Shown: positions 18,801-31,895, counted from the stretch's first letter. The stretch: DNA of 64,000 bases from Acetobacter sp. (GCA_017413025.1 JAFPVE010000001.1:1-64000), one strand, 5' to 3'. Program-made: numbers and translations. The notes: generated by a model from the letters alone, not told the origin.

Positions 18801-19981
18801 ATGAAATCGGCATTCAAGAGCGTTCTTTTTATGATCGTTTGCGTGAAAAACTTCTCAACCAGACTGCAGGTGGAGGTTTTGGTGGGATAGCAGCAGGTAC
18901 TGTCATTACAGAAGAAGTTCTTAATGAATATCCTCAATCAACATGGCGTGATATTGTTGTAACATCAGATGCTGTTGTTGCTGAGTTAGAGGCACTTTGT
19001 CGAGAATATGATGCGGTAATTGGACGTATTCAGGCACGTTTTGAGAATAAGGTTGGAAAACTTCACGTAGGGGATGAACTTCCGCCGGGTGTGATGAAAA
19101 AAATCAAAGTTTTTGTGGCCGTTAAACGGAAATTACAGTCTGGGGATAAAATGGCAGGTCGTCATGGGAATAAAGGTGTTGTTTCGCGTGTTGTGCCGGT
19201 TGAAGATATGCCTTTTCTTGAAGATGGTACACCGGTAGATCTTGTTCTTAATCCATTAGGTGTGCCGTCGCGTATGAATGTGGGGCAGATTCTCGAAACG
19301 CATTTGGGATGGATTTCTGCTAATCTTGGTCGTCAGATTGGAGAATTGGTTGATGATTATCAACATATGGGGGAAAATCGTCAAAAACTTCTTGATTATT
19401 TGAAAGGTGTCTATGGTGAAGAGGTTTTTAGCAAGACTATTGCGCCTATGAATGATGCTGATCTTGTTACACTGGCGAATAATTTACGCAAAGGTGTCCC
19501 CATGTCAACGCCTGTATTCGATGGTGTTTCCATTCTAGATATGGAAAATATGTTAGAGAAAGTGGGTGTAAGTCGAACTGGCCAGTCGCAATTAATTGAT
19601 GGTAGAACGGGGGAGCCGTTTGAACGTAAGACAACTGTTGGGTATATCTATATGCTCAAGTTACATCATTTAGTAGATAATAAAATCCATGCACGTTCTA
19701 TTGGTCCATATTCATTGGTAACACAGCAGCCTTTGGGGGGTAAGGCACAGTTTGGTGGACAGCGCTTTGGTGAAATGGAAGTGTGGGCATTGGAGGCTTA
19801 TGGTGCTGCATACACGTTGCAAGAAATGTTGACTGTAAAATCAGATGATGTTTCTGGTAGGACAAAAGTTTATGAGGCTATCGTGCGTGAACAAGATAGT
19901 TTTGATATTGGCATCCCAGAAAGCTTTAATGTCCTTGTTAAAGAGTTAAGGTCATTAGCTCTAAATGTTGAACTTGAATAG
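15809..19981 (+). CDS. rpoB: RNA polymerase beta subunit
   Basis: Start placed at ATG 15809, after GGGGA, giving [31 protein letters not shown], which matches the family; the frame is open upstream to 15725 but that extension is not conserved. The protein has 1390 residues. The rifampicin-binding region reads [20 protein letters not shown] followed by [10 protein letters not shown], with the wild-type Asp, His and Ser positions, so the sequence predicts no rifampicin resistance. RHGNKGVVS and the C-terminal [18 protein letters not shown] are intact. It forms the catalytic core together with RpoC. Confidence 0.98.
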   Translation: MKAVVSSFTERKRIRKNFGRIPEIAPMPNLIDVQRNSYEAFLQVDVAPDDRKPIGLQGVFSSIFPIDDFAGRGRLEFVRYELEEPKYDIEECLQRDLTYAAPLKIILRLFVWDFDEDTGLRSIRDIKEQPVYMGDIPLMTESGAFIINGMERVVVSQMHRSPGVFFDKFRKPHSPDKYFFRAQIIPYRGSRLDFEFDSDGLLYSIIGGDRKRRVPATTFLYALESEASIKARTEKCIEGGDVDSIEIKGMDDNEILACFYETLNFTKTSQGWSCPFDVNFFRGMEFSAPLIDAQTGEIIVQERTRLTVNILRRIAKKTREIIVNNEDLTNFYIARDIVNTETGEVYGEAGGEVTKAFLEVMEEANLSELPVLAINSAHGAWIRDTLAKNKYTSREDALIDIYSVMHHGERTIARNAEVKFRERFFETDYYDLSAVGRVKMNMRLGLNVPDTVHALCKADIVRVLQVLCDLRDGRGQVDDIDDLGNRRVRSVSELLENQYRGGLLRIERAVRERMSSVDIDTVMPHDLINAKPAIAAIREFFSSSQLSQFMDQTNPLSEITHKRRLSALGPNGLTREQARANFKIRDVHPTHYGRVCPIETPEGPNIGLISSLAIYAKVNQYGFIETPYRLVKDGMLQNGWKYFSAMEEEKLVIAQADAKVDEKGALVADLVSVRRNGDFRLVPPGDVTACDVSPKQLVSVAAALIPFLEHDDANRALMGSNMQRQAVPLLRADAPLVGTGMESTVARDSGTVIIAKRKGIVAQVDSARIVVRVIDDHGVTQGVDMYRLQKYVRSNQSTCINQRPLVVVGDHVSAGDIIADGSSTDFGELALGRNVLVAFMPWNGYNFEDSILVSERIARDDVFTSIHIEEFEVMARDTTLGQEEITRDVPNVGEEGLRNLDEAGIIYVGAEVNPGDILVGKVTPKGESLITPEEKLLRAIFGEKASDVRDTSLRLPPGGATGTVIGVRVFSRRGVDKDERAMAIEHFEIERLARDRDDEIGIQERSFYDRLREKLLNQTAGGGFGGIAAGTVITEEVLNEYPQSTWRDIVVTSDAVVAELEALCREYDAVIGRIQARFENKVGKLHVGDELPPGVMKKIKVFVAVKRKLQSGDKMAGRHGNKGVVSRVVPVEDMPFLEDGTPVDLVLNPLGVPSRMNVGQILETHLGWISANLGRQIGELVDDYQHMGENRQKLLDYLKGVYGEEVFSKTIAPMNDADLVTLANNLRKGVPMSTPVFDGVSILDMENMLEKVGVSRTGQSQLIDGRTGEPFERKTTVGYIYMLKLHHLVDNKIHARSIGPYSLVTQQPLGGKAQFGGQRFGEMEVWALEAYGAAYTLQEMLTVKSDDVSGRTKVYEAIVREQDSFDIGIPESFNVLVKELRSLALNVELE

Positions 19982-20029
19982 TTTTTCGGCTACCTGTGTC
20001 GTTTACGATTATCTGTTTGTGTTATTTAA

Positions 20030-20068
20030 GGGAGACGTTAGTCATTTTGTGCTAACAGCCTGTTTCCC
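20030..20068 (+). promoter_or_regulatory. Hairpin in the rpoB-rpoC spacer
   Basis: An outer stem pairs GGGAGAC (20030-20036) with GTTTCCC (20062-20068), and an inner stem pairs GTTAG (20037-20041) with CTAAC (20052-20056). It ends just before the rpoC ribosome binding site GGGAG. It could stabilise or process the message; function is unproven. Confidence 0.4.
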
Positions 20069-20085
20069 TTTTGGGAGTGTGGTCT

Positions 20086-23000
20086 ATGAGTGAAGTTGTA
20101 AGAAAAATAGGTCAGTCTGTTCAAGCAATGACTTTTGATCAGATTAAAATTCAAATTGCTTCACCAGAGCAAATTCGCTCTTGGTCCTATGGTGAAGTTA
20201 AAAAGCCAGAAACGATTAATTATCGTACTTTTAAACCCGAGCGAGATGGTTTGTTTTGTGCACGTATTTTTGGTCCTGTTAAAGATTATGAATGTTTGTG
20301 TGGTAAATACAAACGGATGAAATTTCGTAATATTACATGCGAAAAATGTGGTGTTGAAGTTACTTTAAGTAAAGTTCGTCGTGAAAGGATGGGGCATATT
20401 CAACTTGCGAACCCTGTTGCGCATATTTGGTTTCTGAAATCTGTGCCGAGTCGTATTGGTTTGATGGCGAATTTAACGCTCAAAGATTTAGAGGCGGTAC
20501 TCTATTTTGAGTCTTATCTTGTTCTGGATCCTGGGATTTCTCCATTAAAACAATACGATTTGCTAACAGAGGAACAATATCTTGAGGCTATAGAAGAATA
20601 TGGCGAAGAAGGTGTAGAAATTGGTATTGGAGCGGAAGCAATTAAAACACTGCTTGAGCGTATTGACTGTGCCGCCGAAAAGATATCATTACGTGAAGAA
20701 TTAAAAAAAGAGCTTGAAAAAGAAAAACCTTCTCAAATTCGTTGTAAGAAATTGGTAAAACGTCTTAAGTTAATTGAATCTTTTATTGAAAGTGGTTGTC
20801 GTCCTGAATGGATGATTTTAGATGTACTGCCTGTTATTCCGCCTGACTTACGTCCTTTAGTACCTTTAGACGGGGGGCGTTTTGCAACATCTGATTTGAA
20901 TGATCTTTATCGTCGCGTTATTAATCGTAACAATCGTCTTAAGCGTTTAATTGAATTGCGTGCGCCGGATATTATTATTCGTAATGAAAAGTGTATGTTG
21001 CAAGAATCAGTTGATGCTTTGTTTGATAATGGTCGTCGTGGACGTGCGATTTCCGGGACGAATAAACGCCCTCTGAAGTCTTTATCGGATATGCTTAAGG
21101 GAAAACAAGGACGTTTTCGCCAGAACTTACTCGGTAAACGTGTTGATTATTCTGGGCGTTCTGTGATTGTGGTGGGACCAGAACTTAAGTTACATCAATG
21201 TGGCATTCCCAAAAAAATGGCTTTGGAGTTATTTCGACCTTTTGTTTATGCCAGACTTGAAAAATATGGTTATGCAACAACGATTAAAGCTGCAAAGCGG
21301 ATGGTTGAAAGGGAGCATCCTGAAGTTTGGGATATTTTGGAAGAAGTTATTCGGGAACATCCGATTCTGCTTAATCGTGCACCTACGCTACACCGTTTGG
21401 GTATTCAAGCTTTTGAGCCATTGTTAATTGAAGGTAAAGCCATTCAGTTACATCCATTGGTTTGTACGGCTTTTAACGCTGACTTTGATGGAGATCAGAT
21501 GGCTGTACATGTGCCTTTAAGTATTGAAGCACAGCTTGAGGCGCGTGTTTTAATGATGTCAACGAATAATATTCTTCATCCTGCAAACGGAAATCCGGTG
21601 ATTGTTCCTTCACAGGATATTGTTTTAGGGCTTTATTATATGAGCTTAGAGACATTAGCCTTTAAGGCAACTCCAAATCAAAACGAATATGATGTCCGAA
21701 AGGGTACATTACTTCGTGTAGGGGCGCCTGTTTTCGGTTCAATAAGTGAGGTTGAACATGCGCTTAGTGCTGGTGTTCTTACTTTGCATGACAAAATTTG
21801 TGTACGTATTGAACAAATCAGTGAAAGTGGAGAAAGTATCTTTGAAAGGGTAATAACAACACCAGGGCGACTTTTGATAGCTCAAGTGCTTCCTAAGCAT
21901 CATGCTATTCCGTTTTCACTTATTAATCGTCAGCTTACAAAAAAAACTATTCTTGATGTCATCGATAAAGTTTATCGACATTGTGGACAAAAAAAGACCG
22001 TTGTTTTTAGTGATCAGCTTATGACATTAGGGTTTCGTTATGCAGCTAAAGCCGGGATTTCTTTTGGTAAAGATGATATGATTGTTCCAGCAAAAAAGAA
22101 AGAATTTGTTGCGCGTACTACTGCGGAAGTAAAAGAGTTTGAACAGCAATATCAAGATGGTTTGATTACGTCGGGTGAGCGCTACAACAAAGTGCTTGAT
22201 GCTTGGGAGCGGTGCACGAACGAGGTCCAAGCCGCGATGACGAAAGAGATTTCATCTCAAGAAATTGGTAAGCCTATTAACTCTGTATGGATGATGAGCG
22301 ATTCTGGGGCGCGTGGTTCGCAAGCGCAGATGAAACAGCTCGCGGGTATGCGTGGTTTAATGGCTAAACCTTCTGGTGAAATTATTGAACAGCCTATCAT
22401 TGCGAGTTTTAAGGAGGGTCTTTCTGTCCTTGATTACTTCACGTCGACACATGGTGCGCGGAAAGGGCTTGCGGATACAGCGCTTAAAACAGCTGAGGCT
22501 GGTTATCTTACACGGCGGTTAGTTGATGTAGCCCAAGATAGTATTGTTACTGAGGAAGATTGTGGAAGTAATCGTGGCTTGATGATTTCAGCAGTCACAG
22601 ATGGAGGGGAAATTGTTGCTTCCTTATTTGATCGTATCCTTGGTCGCGTAGCGGCGGCTGATATAATTGATCCTGTAACAGGTGTTATTTTAGTGTCACG
22701 TGGTAAGGTTATTGAAGAAGATGCTGCTGATCGAATAGAAAACTCTTCTGTTGAGAATGTTTTTGTTCGTTCGGTTTTAACGTGTAATAGTCATATTGGC
22801 GTATGTGCTTGTTGCTATGGACGTGATTTGGCACGTGGCACTCTCGTGAATATAGGTGAGGCTGTGGGAGTTGTTGCTGCTCAATCGATTGGTGAACCTG
22901 GAACGCAATTAACAATGCGTACCTTTCATACAGGAGGAGCTGCTCAGCATAGTGTTAAACGATCTATGATTGAGGCTTCGTGCGATGGGAAGGTAGTCAT

Positions 23001-24240
23001 TCGTAACTATAATGTTGTATATGATAGTCAAAATACACCAATAGTGATCGCACGTAATTGTGAGATTCTTGTCCTTGATGAAAATGGTGGAAGGAAAATG
23101 CGTTCTCGTGTTCCTTACGGTGCGCGCTTGCTTGTTACTAATGGCGTAACTGTCATACGTGGGCAAAAACTCGTAGAGTGGGATCCTTATATGAGGCCTA
23201 TTATTGCTGAAAAAGCAGGGAGAGTAAGGTATCTTGATTTGGCGGATTCTCGTACACTTGTCGTGCGTACGAATGAGGAGACAGGTCTCTCTGAAAAAGT
23301 TGTTGAAGATTATCAAAAGGTGGATAAGGGAAAGGATCTTAATCCGCGTATACAACTTATTGATGCCGATGGTCACGTTATAAAGCTTGACAACGAAAGA
23401 GATGCGTATCGTCTCTTGCCAAAAACAGTTTTACTTGTTGATGAAGGGCAAGAAGTAAAGGTAGGTGATGTTATTGCAGGTTTGCCAGAGATTTCTAAAA
23501 CCCATGATATTGTTGGTGGTTTACCAGAAGTTGTTCGGCTATTTGAGCTAATTCAAGATAAAGAGTTTGGTGAAGCTGTAATTGCTAATATGGAAGGGCA
23601 AGTTATCGCTATTGCAAAAAACCATATTATTGTTGAAAATGACAAAACTGGTGAAAAACAGAAATACGAGATTTCTAAAAATGAATATAAACGTCTTGCT
23701 GTTCAGATAGGTGATTTTGTTGAAAGAGGGGATCTTCTTGTTGATGGTGAGCCTCGTTTACAAGAAATTTTGCGCGCTGTAGGTGAAGAGGCCTTGTTTG
23801 ATCACCTTGTCAATAGAATTCAACGCGTTTATCGCCTGCAAGGCGTGAAAATTAATGATAAGCATATTGAGGTTATTGTTCGGCAAATGCTTCGAAAGGT
23901 TGAAATTACGGAGTCTGGAGATACGATGTACCTACAAGGGGAAATCGTCGATCGTGTTGAATTTGAGGTTGAAAATGCAAAACGTAAGAGTGAGGGAGAG
24001 CGTCCAGCCCAAGCCGTGCCGGTCCTGCAAGGGATTTCTAGAGCCTCTTTACAGACACAGTCTTTTATTTCTGCAGCTTCTTTTAAAGAGACAGCACGCG
24101 TGTTAACAGAAGCAGCTATAGCAGGGAAAGTAGATAAGTTGAGAGGACTTAAAGAAAATGTTATTGTCGGACGCTTGATTCCGGCAGGAACGGGGAGTGT
24201 TGTTAACCACTTTGAGAGAAGTAAAGATTCTATTCTATGA
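20086..24240 (+). CDS. rpoC: RNA polymerase beta' subunit
   Basis: ATG at 20086 is chosen because GGGAG lies 8 bp before it and [10 protein letters not shown] fits the family; a TTG at 20071 in the same frame would add five residues. Length is 1384 residues. The N-terminal zinc site has Cys70, Cys72, Cys85 and Cys88. The catalytic magnesium loop NADFDGDQM has its three Asp at 466, 468 and 470. The second zinc region ([19 protein letters not shown]) and the trigger loop area ([18 protein letters not shown]) are intact. It is translated downstream of rpoB in the same operon. Confidence 0.98.
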   Translation: MSEVVRKIGQSVQAMTFDQIKIQIASPEQIRSWSYGEVKKPETINYRTFKPERDGLFCARIFGPVKDYECLCGKYKRMKFRNITCEKCGVEVTLSKVRRERMGHIQLANPVAHIWFLKSVPSRIGLMANLTLKDLEAVLYFESYLVLDPGISPLKQYDLLTEEQYLEAIEEYGEEGVEIGIGAEAIKTLLERIDCAAEKISLREELKKELEKEKPSQIRCKKLVKRLKLIESFIESGCRPEWMILDVLPVIPPDLRPLVPLDGGRFATSDLNDLYRRVINRNNRLKRLIELRAPDIIIRNEKCMLQESVDALFDNGRRGRAISGTNKRPLKSLSDMLKGKQGRFRQNLLGKRVDYSGRSVIVVGPELKLHQCGIPKKMALELFRPFVYARLEKYGYATTIKAAKRMVEREHPEVWDILEEVIREHPILLNRAPTLHRLGIQAFEPLLIEGKAIQLHPLVCTAFNADFDGDQMAVHVPLSIEAQLEARVLMMSTNNILHPANGNPVIVPSQDIVLGLYYMSLETLAFKATPNQNEYDVRKGTLLRVGAPVFGSISEVEHALSAGVLTLHDKICVRIEQISESGESIFERVITTPGRLLIAQVLPKHHAIPFSLINRQLTKKTILDVIDKVYRHCGQKKTVVFSDQLMTLGFRYAAKAGISFGKDDMIVPAKKKEFVARTTAEVKEFEQQYQDGLITSGERYNKVLDAWERCTNEVQAAMTKEISSQEIGKPINSVWMMSDSGARGSQAQMKQLAGMRGLMAKPSGEIIEQPIIASFKEGLSVLDYFTSTHGARKGLADTALKTAEAGYLTRRLVDVAQDSIVTEEDCGSNRGLMISAVTDGGEIVASLFDRILGRVAAADIIDPVTGVILVSRGKVIEEDAADRIENSSVENVFVRSVLTCNSHIGVCACCYGRDLARGTLVNIGEAVGVVAAQSIGEPGTQLTMRTFHTGGAAQHSVKRSMIEASCDGKVVIRNYNVVYDSQNTPIVIARNCEILVLDENGGRKMRSRVPYGARLLVTNGVTVIRGQKLVEWDPYMRPIIAEKAGRVRYLDLADSRTLVVRTNEETGLSEKVVEDYQKVDKGKDLNPRIQLIDADGHVIKLDNERDAYRLLPKTVLLVDEGQEVKVGDVIAGLPEISKTHDIVGGLPEVVRLFELIQDKEFGEAVIANMEGQVIAIAKNHIIVENDKTGEKQKYEISKNEYKRLAVQIGDFVERGDLLVDGEPRLQEILRAVGEEALFDHLVNRIQRVYRLQGVKINDKHIEVIVRQMLRKVEITESGDTMYLQGEIVDRVEFEVENAKRKSEGERPAQAVPVLQGISRASLQTQSFISAASFKETARVLTEAAIAGKVDKLRGLKENVIVGRLIPAGTGSVVNHFERSKDSIL

Positions 24241-24287
24241 TGGTAAAGACGTGTATTGAGTATTTTAAAAGAATCGTGAGATGTGGC

Positions 24288-24315
24288 TTGACTTTTCTTA
24301 AAGGAAATGTATAAC
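24288..24315 (+). promoter_or_regulatory. Promoter of the str (rpsL) operon overlapping a hairpin
   Basis: TTGACT (24288-24293) and TATAAC (24310-24315) are 16 bp apart, about 200 bp before rpsL. A 6-bp hairpin AACCTT/AAGGTT (24313-24328) followed by a T-run at 24335-24341 overlaps the -10 box and may be a weak terminator for rpoC. The leader downstream shows no gene. Confidence 0.6.
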
Positions 24316-24514
24316 CTTTAAAAAGGTTTCTCCTGTTTTTTGTGAAAAAAATAAGAGAAGTATTTTTCACAAGAGTTCCGTTTGGGGTTTGCGTGCGGTA
24401 AATCTTTTGCGGTTGAAGTGTTGAGTGTTAGTATTCTTCGTCGATATTTGCTTGGCAGAGTTAAATATCCGATTTGGTTTACTGGTTTAAATTGTGTAGG
24501 GATTAAAAAGGCGT

Positions 24515-24886
24515 ATGCCAACGATAAATCAACTTATTGCGGGTGGGCGTAAACCTGCTGTAAAGCGTAATAAAGTTCCTGCTCTGCAGGGGTGTCCTCA
24601 AAGGCGTGGGGTGTGTACGCGTGTTTATACAACAACGCCCAAAAAGCCGAATTCTGCGTTGCGCAAGGTTGCAAAGGTTCGTCTCACAAGTGGATACGAA
24701 GTGGTGAGTTATATTCCTGGAGAAGGTCATAATCTTCAGGAACATAGTGTTGTTTTGATCCGAGGTGGTCGTGTTAAAGACTTGCCCGGTGTTCGTTATC
24801 ATATTCTTCGTGGTGTTCTTGATACGCAGGGGATTGCTAAGCGACGTCAGCGGCGATCATTATATGGTGCTAAGCGTCCAAAATAG
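24515..24886 (+). CDS. rpsL: 30S ribosomal protein S12
   Basis: A decoding-site protein of 123 residues, beginning [13 protein letters not shown]. The streptomycin-relevant positions are wild type, with [12 protein letters not shown] and the [10 protein letters not shown] loop intact. It heads the str operon, which here contains only rpsL, rpsG and tuf. Confidence 0.97.
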   Translation: MPTINQLIAGGRKPAVKRNKVPALQGCPQRRGVCTRVYTTTPKKPNSALRKVAKVRLTSGYEVVSYIPGEGHNLQEHSVVLIRGGRVKDLPGVRYHILRGVLDTQGIAKRRQRRSLYGAKRPK

Positions 24887-25381
<495 letters not shown>

Positions 25382-25472
25382 TAATATGGTCTTTTGATGT
25401 TCATCGTTAGGGTGGCGGTGGGCGTAGTAACGATAACTGAGCTCAGATATCTGGGTAGGTAAGGAGTAAACA

Positions 25473-26663
25473 ATGGCAAAAGCTAAGTTTGAGCGGACAA
25501 AACCGCATTGTAACATTGGTACGATTGGTCACGTTGACCATGGGAAAACTTCTCTTACAGCGGCGATTACAAAAACGCTTGCAAAGAGAGGGGGGGCAGA
25601 GTTTAAGGCGTATGATCAAATTGATGCTGCGCCGGAGGAACGTGCGCGCGGTATCACGATTTCTACAGCACATGTTGAGTATGAAACTGATAAACGTCAC
25701 TATGCTCATGTCGATTGCCCTGGTCATGCTGATTACGTTAAAAACATGATTACGGGTGCGGCACAAATGGATGGTGCTATTTTGGTGGTCTCTGCCGCTG
25801 ATGGTCCAATGCCTCAAACGCGCGAACATATTCTTTTGGCGCGGCAGGTGGGTGTGCCAGCTCTAGTGGTTTTTCTTAACAAAGTTGATCAGGTTGATGA
25901 TCCTGAATTACTTGAGTTGGTTGAGATGGAAGTGCGGGAGCTTCTTTCTTCTTACGAATTTCCTGGTGATGAAGTGCCGATTATTAAAGGTTCTGCACTT
26001 GCTGCATTAGAAGATGGGGATCCTGAAATTGGTGAAAACCGTATTTTGGATCTAATGGAGGCTGTTGATACTTATATTCCACAACCAGAGAGGCCAATTG
26101 ATAAGCCATTCCTTATGCCGATTGAAGATGTGTTTTCGATTTCTGGTCGTGGTACTGTTGTCACGGGGCGTGTTGAGCTTGGTTGTGTTAATGTTGGTGA
26201 TGAAGTTGAAATTGTTGGATTGCGTCCAACAACGAAAACAACGGTTACTGGTGTTGAAATGTTCCGTAAACTCCTTGATCGGGGTGAAGCTGGAGATAAT
26301 ATTGGTGCTTTGCTTCGTGGTACAAAACGTGAAGAAGTTGAGCGCGGTCAAGTGCTGGCAAAGCCTGGTTCTATTACGCCACATAGAAAATTTACGGCTC
26401 AAGTATATATTTTGACAAAAGAGGAGGGGGGGCGTCATACACCATTCTTTACCAATTATCGTCCGCAGTTTTATTTTCGTACGACAGATGTTACAGGTGT
26501 TGTTCATCTTCCTGAAGGAACGGAGATGGTCATGCCAGGAGATGACTGTACTATAGAAGTTGAGTTAATCGCGCCAATTGCTATGGATCAAGGCTTACGT
26601 TTTGCTATTCGTGAAGGCGGACGTACAGTTGGTTCAGGTGTTGTTGCCTCAATTATTGAGTAA
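25473..26663 (+). CDS. tuf: Elongation factor Tu
   Basis: EF-Tu brings aminoacyl-tRNA to the ribosome. The 396-residue protein has GHVDHGKTS (G1), RGITI (G2), DCPGHADY (G3) and NKVDQV (G4), followed by two beta-barrel domains with [15 protein letters not shown] and the C-terminal RTVGSGVV. The strong AAGGAG lies before the ATG. It links the truncated str operon to the S10 operon. Confidence 0.98.
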   Translation: MAKAKFERTKPHCNIGTIGHVDHGKTSLTAAITKTLAKRGGAEFKAYDQIDAAPEERARGITISTAHVEYETDKRHYAHVDCPGHADYVKNMITGAAQMDGAILVVSAADGPMPQTREHILLARQVGVPALVVFLNKVDQVDDPELLELVEMEVRELLSSYEFPGDEVPIIKGSALAALEDGDPEIGENRILDLMEAVDTYIPQPERPIDKPFLMPIEDVFSISGRGTVVTGRVELGCVNVGDEVEIVGLRPTTKTTVTGVEMFRKLLDRGEAGDNIGALLRGTKREEVERGQVLAKPGSITPHRKFTAQVYILTKEEGGRHTPFFTNYRPQFYFRTTDVTGVVHLPEGTEMVMPGDDCTIEVELIAPIAMDQGLRFAIREGGRTVGSGVVASIIE

Positions 26664-26742
26664 TATATAGAAAGTAAAAACCTTAAAGGCTCTTCTGACT
26701 TTGTCAGTTGAGCTTTTGGGGTGGTTAGTGTTGAGTAAAAAT

Positions 26743-27051
26743 ATGGACAGCCAGAATATCCGTATTCGCTTGAAAGCATATGATCATCGTGTGCTCGATA
26801 GTAGTACAAGGGAAATTGTTAATACAGCAAAGCGTACGGGTGCGCAGGTTCGCGGACCTATTCCGTTGCCGACGCATATTGAACGTTTTACAGTTAATCG
26901 TTCTCCTCACATAAATAAAAAAAGTCGTGAGCAATTTGAAATTCGAACTCATCGACGTTTGCTTGATATTGTTGAGCCTACTCCGCAGACCGTGGATGCT
27001 CTTATGAAGCTCGATCTTGCTACAGGCGTGGATGTTGAGATCAAACTTTAG
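26743..27051 (+). CDS. rpsJ: 30S ribosomal protein S10
   Basis: ATG at 26743 gives [19 protein letters not shown], the standard family start; the frame is open further upstream but those residues are not conserved. The protein has 102 residues, with [20 protein letters not shown] in the loop that reaches the head of the 30S subunit. S10 is also NusE, an antitermination partner of NusB. It opens the S10 operon. Confidence 0.96.
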   Translation: MDSQNIRIRLKAYDHRVLDSSTREIVNTAKRTGAQVRGPIPLPTHIERFTVNRSPHINKKSREQFEIRTHRRLLDIVEPTPQTVDALMKLDLATGVDVEIKL

Positions 27052-27061
27052 GATCCAGACG

Positions 27062-27745
27062 ATGCGTACCGGATTAATTACAAGAAAATTGGGAATGTCC
27101 CGATTATTTAAGGAAGATGGCACTCATGTGCCTGTTACATTGTTATATGTTGATGATGTACAAGTCGTCGATGTTCGTACTCAGGAACGTGATGGGTATA
27201 TCGCTCTTCAATTAGGGTCAGGGCAGGTAAAATTAAAAAATGTTACAAAGCCTAATCGTGGTCATTTTGCGCGTGTATGTCTTGCCCCTAAAAAGGTGCT
27301 TCGTGAGTTTCGTGTTGATGATGATGCAACTTTAGAAATTGGCTCGAAACTTTCTGTGTCTCATTTTGTTGTGGGACAAAAGATTGATGTCACGGGGACC
27401 AGTAAAGGAAAAGGGTTTTCTGGCGCGATGAAGCGTTGGAATTTTGCAGGGCTTGAGGCAAGCCATGGTGTTTCTATTTCACATAGATCGCATGGATCAA
27501 CAGGTAATCGTCAGGATCCTGGTAAAACCTTTAAAAATAAAAAAATGGCTGGGCATTTAGGTCATGAGCGTGTAACGATATTAAATTTAGAAGTAGCGGC
27601 AATCGATCAAGAAAAGAATATTATTATGGTTCGTGGTGCTGTGCCCGGGGCAAAGAATAGTATTGTTTTGGTTCGTGATGCGCTTAAATCTGTATGTCGT
27701 AAGGATCTGCCTTACCCTGCCGGTCTTATGAAATCGGAGGGCTAA
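27062..27745 (+). CDS. rplC: 50S ribosomal protein L3
   Basis: ATG at 27062 follows AGGATCC, giving [16 protein letters not shown] and 227 residues. The long internal loop near the peptidyl transferase centre reads [20 protein letters not shown], the family signature including the Gln that is methylated in other bacteria. It starts 10 bp after rpsJ. Confidence 0.96.
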   Translation: MRTGLITRKLGMSRLFKEDGTHVPVTLLYVDDVQVVDVRTQERDGYIALQLGSGQVKLKNVTKPNRGHFARVCLAPKKVLREFRVDDDATLEIGSKLSVSHFVVGQKIDVTGTSKGKGFSGAMKRWNFAGLEASHGVSISHRSHGSTGNRQDPGKTFKNKKMAGHLGHERVTILNLEVAAIDQEKNIIMVRGAVPGAKNSIVLVRDALKSVCRKDLPYPAGLMKSEG

Positions 27746-27748
27746 AAT

Positions 27749-28360
27749 ATGGAAATCGAAGTTAAAACACTAGATAGCAATGCTGTTGATTCTCTTGTGT
27801 TGCCTGAATTTTTTTTCGTTACACCTCGTTCTGATATTATGGCGCGTGTTATTCATTGGCAACTTGCAAAACGTCGTGCTGGTACCCATAAAGTAAAAGG
27901 TATGGGAGAAGTTTCTGGAACAACTAAAAAGCCCTATCGTCAGAAAGGAACAGGTAACGCACGTCAAGGATCTTTGCGGGCGCCACAATATCGTTCTGGG
28001 GGTGTTGTGCATGGTCCTGTTGTTCGAAATCATGCTTATATTCTCCCTAAAAAGGTGCGTCGGTTGGGTTTGTTTTCTGCTTTTTCTCTAAAAAAGCAGG
28101 AGAATAAGCTTATTATTTTAGAATCCGTTTCCGGTGTTGTTAAAACGAATGAGTTGTCTAAGAAATTAAAAAATTTTGGATTAACTTCTGCTTTAATTAT
28201 TGATCGTATCGTTGACGAAGGGTTCTTACGTGCGGTACGTAATCTCTCGCATATCGATGCAATACCTGTTATTGGTGCTAATGTATATGATATTCTTAAC
28301 CACGAAACGCTTGTTATTACGCGTGATGGTCTTGCAGGGTTGAAGGAGCGTTTAGCATGA
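27749..28360 (+). CDS. rplD: 50S ribosomal protein L4
   Basis: A 203-residue protein. The extended loop lining the exit tunnel is present ([20 protein letters not shown] followed by QYRSGG), as is [10 protein letters not shown] in the globular domain. In gammaproteobacteria L4 represses the S10 operon; whether that holds here is unknown. Its TGA overlaps the rplW ATG. Confidence 0.96.
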   Translation: MEIEVKTLDSNAVDSLVLPEFFFVTPRSDIMARVIHWQLAKRRAGTHKVKGMGEVSGTTKKPYRQKGTGNARQGSLRAPQYRSGGVVHGPVVRNHAYILPKKVRRLGLFSAFSLKKQENKLIILESVSGVVKTNELSKKLKNFGLTSALIIDRIVDEGFLRAVRNLSHIDAIPVIGANVYDILNHETLVITRDGLAGLKERLA

Positions 28361-28701
28361 GTAACATGAGTAATAAGTCAGTGACAAGCAAAAAAAATCA
28401 CTCTCTCTCGAAGGAGGCATTATACGATATTATTCGTAATCCTGTAACGACTGAGAAATCAACGATTTTGTCTGAAAAAAATCAACTTGTTTTTAGAGTG
28501 GCTTTTGGATCTAATAAATCTGAGATTAAAGAAGCAATAGAAATGTTATTTGGGGTAAAAGTTCTACGCGTAAATACTTTGATCCAGAAAGGGAAACTTA
28601 AGCGTTTTAGAGGTCGTGTAGGGCAACGTTCAGACGTGAAGAAAGCGTTTGTACACCTTGCTGAAGGTCATTCTGTTGATTTAACTGCAAAACTGGTATA
28701 A
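28357..28701 (+). CDS. rplW: 50S ribosomal protein L23
   Basis: This 114-residue protein sits at the tunnel exit and docks trigger factor and SRP. The conserved [26 protein letters not shown] and [19 protein letters not shown] are present. About 20 residues precede the conserved core ([20 protein letters not shown]), a longer N-terminus than usual; Met4 is an alternative start. ATGA overlap with rplD. Confidence 0.95.
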   Translation: MSNMSNKSVTSKKNHSLSKEALYDIIRNPVTTEKSTILSEKNQLVFRVAFGSNKSEIKEAIEMLFGVKVLRVNTLIQKGKLKRFRGRVGQRSDVKKAFVHLAEGHSVDLTAKLV

Positions 28702-28713
28702 TCAGGAGGAGAA

Positions 28714-29544
28714 ATGGCACTGAAGCACTTTAACCCTGTAACACCTAGTCTGCGTGCTACAGTCCTTATTGATCGTAAAGATCTTTGGAAAGGAAAACCG
28801 TTAAAGTCCTTAACGGAAGGGAAGAATAAAACGGGCGGTCGTAACAACATGGGACGTATTACTTCTCGCTTTCGTGGGGGTGGTCATAAGCAATCTTATC
28901 GTTACATTGATTTTAAACGTCGTAAGTTTGATATTCTTGGTGTGGTAGAACGATTAGAATATGATCCGAATCGGACAGCTTTCATTGCTTTGGTAAAATA
29001 TGAAGATGGACAATTTGATTATATTCTCGCGCCACAACGTTTGAAGGTCGGTGATCAGATTGTTTCTGGTCCTTATGTGGATATTAAACCGGGTAACGCT
29101 ATGCCTTTAGCTTCTATTCCTGTAGGTACTATTGTTCATAATATAGAGATTAAAAGTGGTGCTGGAGGTAAGCTGGCGCGCTCGGCAGGGTCGTATGCAC
29201 AGTTAGTTGGTAAGGATTCGGGTTATGCGCAAATTAAATTGCGTTCAGGAGAGTTGCGTGTTGTGCGTAGTGAGTGTATGGCAACTGTTGGGGCTGTCTC
29301 TAATCCCGATAATATGAATCAGCATATGGGTAAAGCTGGACGCGTGCGTTGGTTGGGTTTTCGTCCACATAATCGTGGTGTTGTTATGAATCCTGTGGAT
29401 CACCCACATGGTGGTGGCGAGGGGCGTACATCTGGTGGGCGTCATCCTGTTACACCATGGGGTAAACCAACAAAAGGGTATAAGACCCGTGTTAATAGGC
29501 GGACCGATAGCTTGATTCTTCGTCGTCGAAAGACTGGTAAATAA
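28714..29544 (+). CDS. rplB: 50S ribosomal protein L2
   Basis: A 276-residue protein needed for peptidyl transfer and subunit joining. [19 protein letters not shown] and the C-terminal [19 protein letters not shown], which includes the critical His, are intact. AGGAGG lies 6 bp before the ATG, a strong site. Confidence 0.97.
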   Translation: MALKHFNPVTPSLRATVLIDRKDLWKGKPLKSLTEGKNKTGGRNNMGRITSRFRGGGHKQSYRYIDFKRRKFDILGVVERLEYDPNRTAFIALVKYEDGQFDYILAPQRLKVGDQIVSGPYVDIKPGNAMPLASIPVGTIVHNIEIKSGAGGKLARSAGSYAQLVGKDSGYAQIKLRSGELRVVRSECMATVGAVSNPDNMNQHMGKAGRVRWLGFRPHNRGVVMNPVDHPHGGGEGRTSGGRHPVTPWGKPTKGYKTRVNRRTDSLILRRRKTGK

Positions 29545-29556
29545 GAGGTATAGAAA

Positions 29557-29835
29557 ATGGCACGTTCAGTCTGGAAAGGTCCGTTTGTTGATGGTTACTT
29601 ACTGCGTAAAGCAGAAGTCTCTCGTGCGTCGGGACGGAATGAAGTAATCAAAATTTGGTCACGTCGTTCGACTATTCTTCCACAGTTTGTGGGATTGACA
29701 TTTGGCGTCTATAATGGTCGTAAATTTTTACCCGTACATATCACGGAGAACATGGTTGGTCATAAATTTGGTGAGTTTTCTCCAACCCGTACATTTTACG
29801 GGCATGGTGCTGATAAAAAATCTAAGCGAGGCTAA
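29557..29835 (+). CDS. rpsS: 30S ribosomal protein S19
   Basis: This 92-residue protein of the small-subunit head contacts S13 and the A-site tRNA region. It shows [35 protein letters not shown], and [18 protein letters not shown]. It begins 12 bp after rplB. Confidence 0.97.
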   Translation: MARSVWKGPFVDGYLLRKAEVSRASGRNEVIKIWSRRSTILPQFVGLTFGVYNGRKFLPVHITENMVGHKFGEFSPTRTFYGHGADKKSKRG

Positions 29836-29842
29836 TGTATAA

Positions 29843-30253
29843 ATGAGTAAATCAAAACGTCTTCGTGCCTTATCGGAAACGGAAGCACTGGCTGTTACGC
29901 GTAATATTCGTGTAAGTCCGCGGAAGTTGAATCTTGTGGTTGCTCTTATTCGTAATAAACCTGTTTCTCAAGCTGTTGCATTGTTAACTTTTTCGAAACG
30001 TCGTATTGCGCAACAGGTTAAAAAAACATTAGAGAGTGCAATTGCTAACGCTGAAAATAACCATCAGCTGAACGTTGATAGATTAGTGGTTAGCGTAGCA
30101 GATGTTGGTAAATCTATTGTTATGCGTCGTTTTCATGCGCGTGGTCGTGGTCGTTCTGCGCGTATTGAGAAATTTTTTAGCCATTTGAAGATTGTGGTAG
30201 CAGAACAGGCTGTTCAATCTGATGTGGCCTCTTCCGAACAGAAGGTAGCCTAA
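29843..30253 (+). CDS. rplV: 50S ribosomal protein L22
   Basis: A 136-residue protein with [19 protein letters not shown] at the start of the core and the long beta-hairpin that narrows the exit tunnel ([20 protein letters not shown]). About 15 extra residues lie at each end relative to short homologues, which is normal in alphaproteobacteria. Confidence 0.96.
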   Translation: MSKSKRLRALSETEALAVTRNIRVSPRKLNLVVALIRNKPVSQAVALLTFSKRRIAQQVKKTLESAIANAENNHQLNVDRLVVSVADVGKSIVMRRFHARGRGRSARIEKFFSHLKIVVAEQAVQSDVASSEQKVA

Positions 30254-30255
30254 AG

Positions 30256-30933
30256 ATGGGGCAAAAGGTTAATCCAATTGGATTGCGGCTTGGTATCAAC
30301 CGCACTTGGGACAGTCGTTGGTATGCTGAAGCTGATTATTCTACTCTTTTACATGAGGATCTTAGACTACGTCATTTTTTGCGTCGCAAATTGGCAGGAG
30401 CTGGTGTCTCTCGTGTTGTGATTGAACGATTAGTTAAGAAGCCACGTGTGATCATATATGCAGCGCGTCCTGGGGTTGTCATTGGTAAAAAAGGTCAGGA
30501 TATTGATGTCTTACGCAAAGATCTTGTGCGTATGGCAAAAACAGATGTTCAATTGAATATTGTTGAGATTCGTAAACCGGAAATTGATGCGACTTTGGTT
30601 GCTGAAAATATTGCTCAGCAGTTAGAACGTCGTGTTGCTTTTCGTCGTGCGATGAAGCGTGCTGTGCAATCTGCTATGCGTCTTGGTGCGCTTGGCATTC
30701 GAATTAATTGCTCTGGGCGTCTTGGTGGAGCTGAAATTGCACGCGTTGAGTGGTATCGTGAAGGGCGTGTACCACTTCATACGTTGCGTGCGAATATAGA
30801 TTATGGTAAAGCAACAGCAATGACGACTTATGGGGCATGTGGGGTAAAAGTCTGGATTTTTAAGGGTGAGATTTTTGCACACGATCCATTAGCACAGGAT
30901 TCTCTAACAACTGAACAATTTGCTCAGCGTTAA
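30256..30933 (+). CDS. rpsC: 30S ribosomal protein S3
   Basis: A 225-residue protein at the mRNA entry channel. It has [20 protein letters not shown], the KH domain GxxG at [11 protein letters not shown], and [20 protein letters not shown]. It begins two bases after the rplV stop. Confidence 0.97.
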   Translation: MGQKVNPIGLRLGINRTWDSRWYAEADYSTLLHEDLRLRHFLRRKLAGAGVSRVVIERLVKKPRVIIYAARPGVVIGKKGQDIDVLRKDLVRMAKTDVQLNIVEIRKPEIDATLVAENIAQQLERRVAFRRAMKRAVQSAMRLGALGIRINCSGRLGGAEIARVEWYREGRVPLHTLRANIDYGKATAMTTYGACGVKVWIFKGEIFAHDPLAQDSLTTEQFAQR

Positions 30934-30950
30934 GAGCAGGATAAAAGACA

Positions 30951-31367
30951 ATGCTTTCTCCAAAGAGAACAAAATTTCGTAAAGCCCATAAAGGTCGTAT
31001 CCATGGTCTTGCAAAGAGTGGTACGACTCTTAGTTTTGGGGCTTTTGGTCTTAAGGCTATTGAACCCGAACGGATTACAGCACGCCAGATTGAGGCTGCT
31101 CGTCGAGCTATGACGCGTGCGATGAAGCGTGCAGGTCGTGTTTGGATTCGTATTTTTCCTGATATTCCAGTATCAGCGAAGCCTGCTGAGGTGCGTATGG
31201 GGTCTGGTAAAGGTTCACCAGAGTATTGGGTAGCGCGTGTAAAGCCTGGTCGTGTTTTGTTTGAAATTGAAGGTGTTTCGGCAGAATTGGCACGCGAAGC
31301 TCTTGCTCTTGCTGCGGCAAAACTACCTATTAAAACTAAATTTGTGGCTAGGATTGGAGATTCTTGA
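30951..31367 (+). CDS. rplP: 50S ribosomal protein L16
   Basis: A 138-residue protein that positions the A-site tRNA. The start [16 protein letters not shown] and the conserved [20 protein letters not shown] and [14 protein letters not shown] are present. The stop lies two bases before the rpmC ATG. Confidence 0.97.
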   Translation: MLSPKRTKFRKAHKGRIHGLAKSGTTLSFGAFGLKAIEPERITARQIEAARRAMTRAMKRAGRVWIRIFPDIPVSAKPAEVRMGSGKGSPEYWVARVKPGRVLFEIEGVSAELAREALALAAAKLPIKTKFVARIGDS

Positions 31368-31369
31368 AA

Positions 31370-31606
31370 ATGGCAAAACAGCTTAAAGCGGCTGATTTGC
31401 GTGCAAAGACACTGGATGAGTTGGAGGATCAGTTGCTTGAATTGAAACGCGAGCAGCTTAATTTGCGTTTCCAGCGCGCAGTTGGTCAAAACGAAGCACA
31501 AAATCGTATTCGTATTGTTCGTCGTGATATTGCACGTATAAAGACAGTTATGACACAAAAAGTAAAGTCGACGGTGGAGGAAATAGCCTCTGCTGCTGTT
31601 TCTTAA
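31370..31606 (+). CDS. rpmC: 50S ribosomal protein L29
   Basis: ATG at 31370 gives [20 protein letters not shown] and 78 residues; GGAGA lies about 10 bp before it. A TTG at 31364 in frame would add two residues. Helical hairpin near the tunnel exit: [19 protein letters not shown] and [14 protein letters not shown]. The C-terminal tail is a little longer than in E. coli. Confidence 0.94.
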   Translation: MAKQLKAADLRAKTLDELEDQLLELKREQLNLRFQRAVGQNEAQNRIRIVRRDIARIKTVMTQKVKSTVEEIASAAVS

Positions 31607-31618
31607 GGAGGTGAACTA

Positions 31619-31882
31619 ATGCCAAGGCGGGTCCTGACCGGGCGTGTGACAAGTGATAAGATGGATAAGACAGTGACGGTTCTTGTTCATCGACGTGTTA
31701 TGCATCCGCTTTATAAAAAATTTATTCGTCGTTCTAAAAAATATGCGGCGCATGACGAGGAAAATATTTGTAAGATAGGCGATACAGTGTCTATTGAAGA
31801 GTGTCCTCCGATCTCACGGCGTAAAACGTGGACCGTTATTTTACGTAATGGTGATGCTTTGAATTGTTGTGTATCCAAGTGA
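31619..31882 (+). CDS. rpsQ: 30S ribosomal protein S17
   Basis: An 87-residue OB-fold protein that binds 16S rRNA early in assembly. [39 protein letters not shown] and [13 protein letters not shown] are diagnostic. AAGGAGG lies 6 bp before the ATG. Confidence 0.96.
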   Translation: MPRRVLTGRVTSDKMDKTVTVLVHRRVMHPLYKKFIRRSKKYAAHDEENICKIGDTVSIEECPPISRRKTWTVILRNGDALNCCVSK

Positions 31883-31895
31883 AGGGTGTTGAATT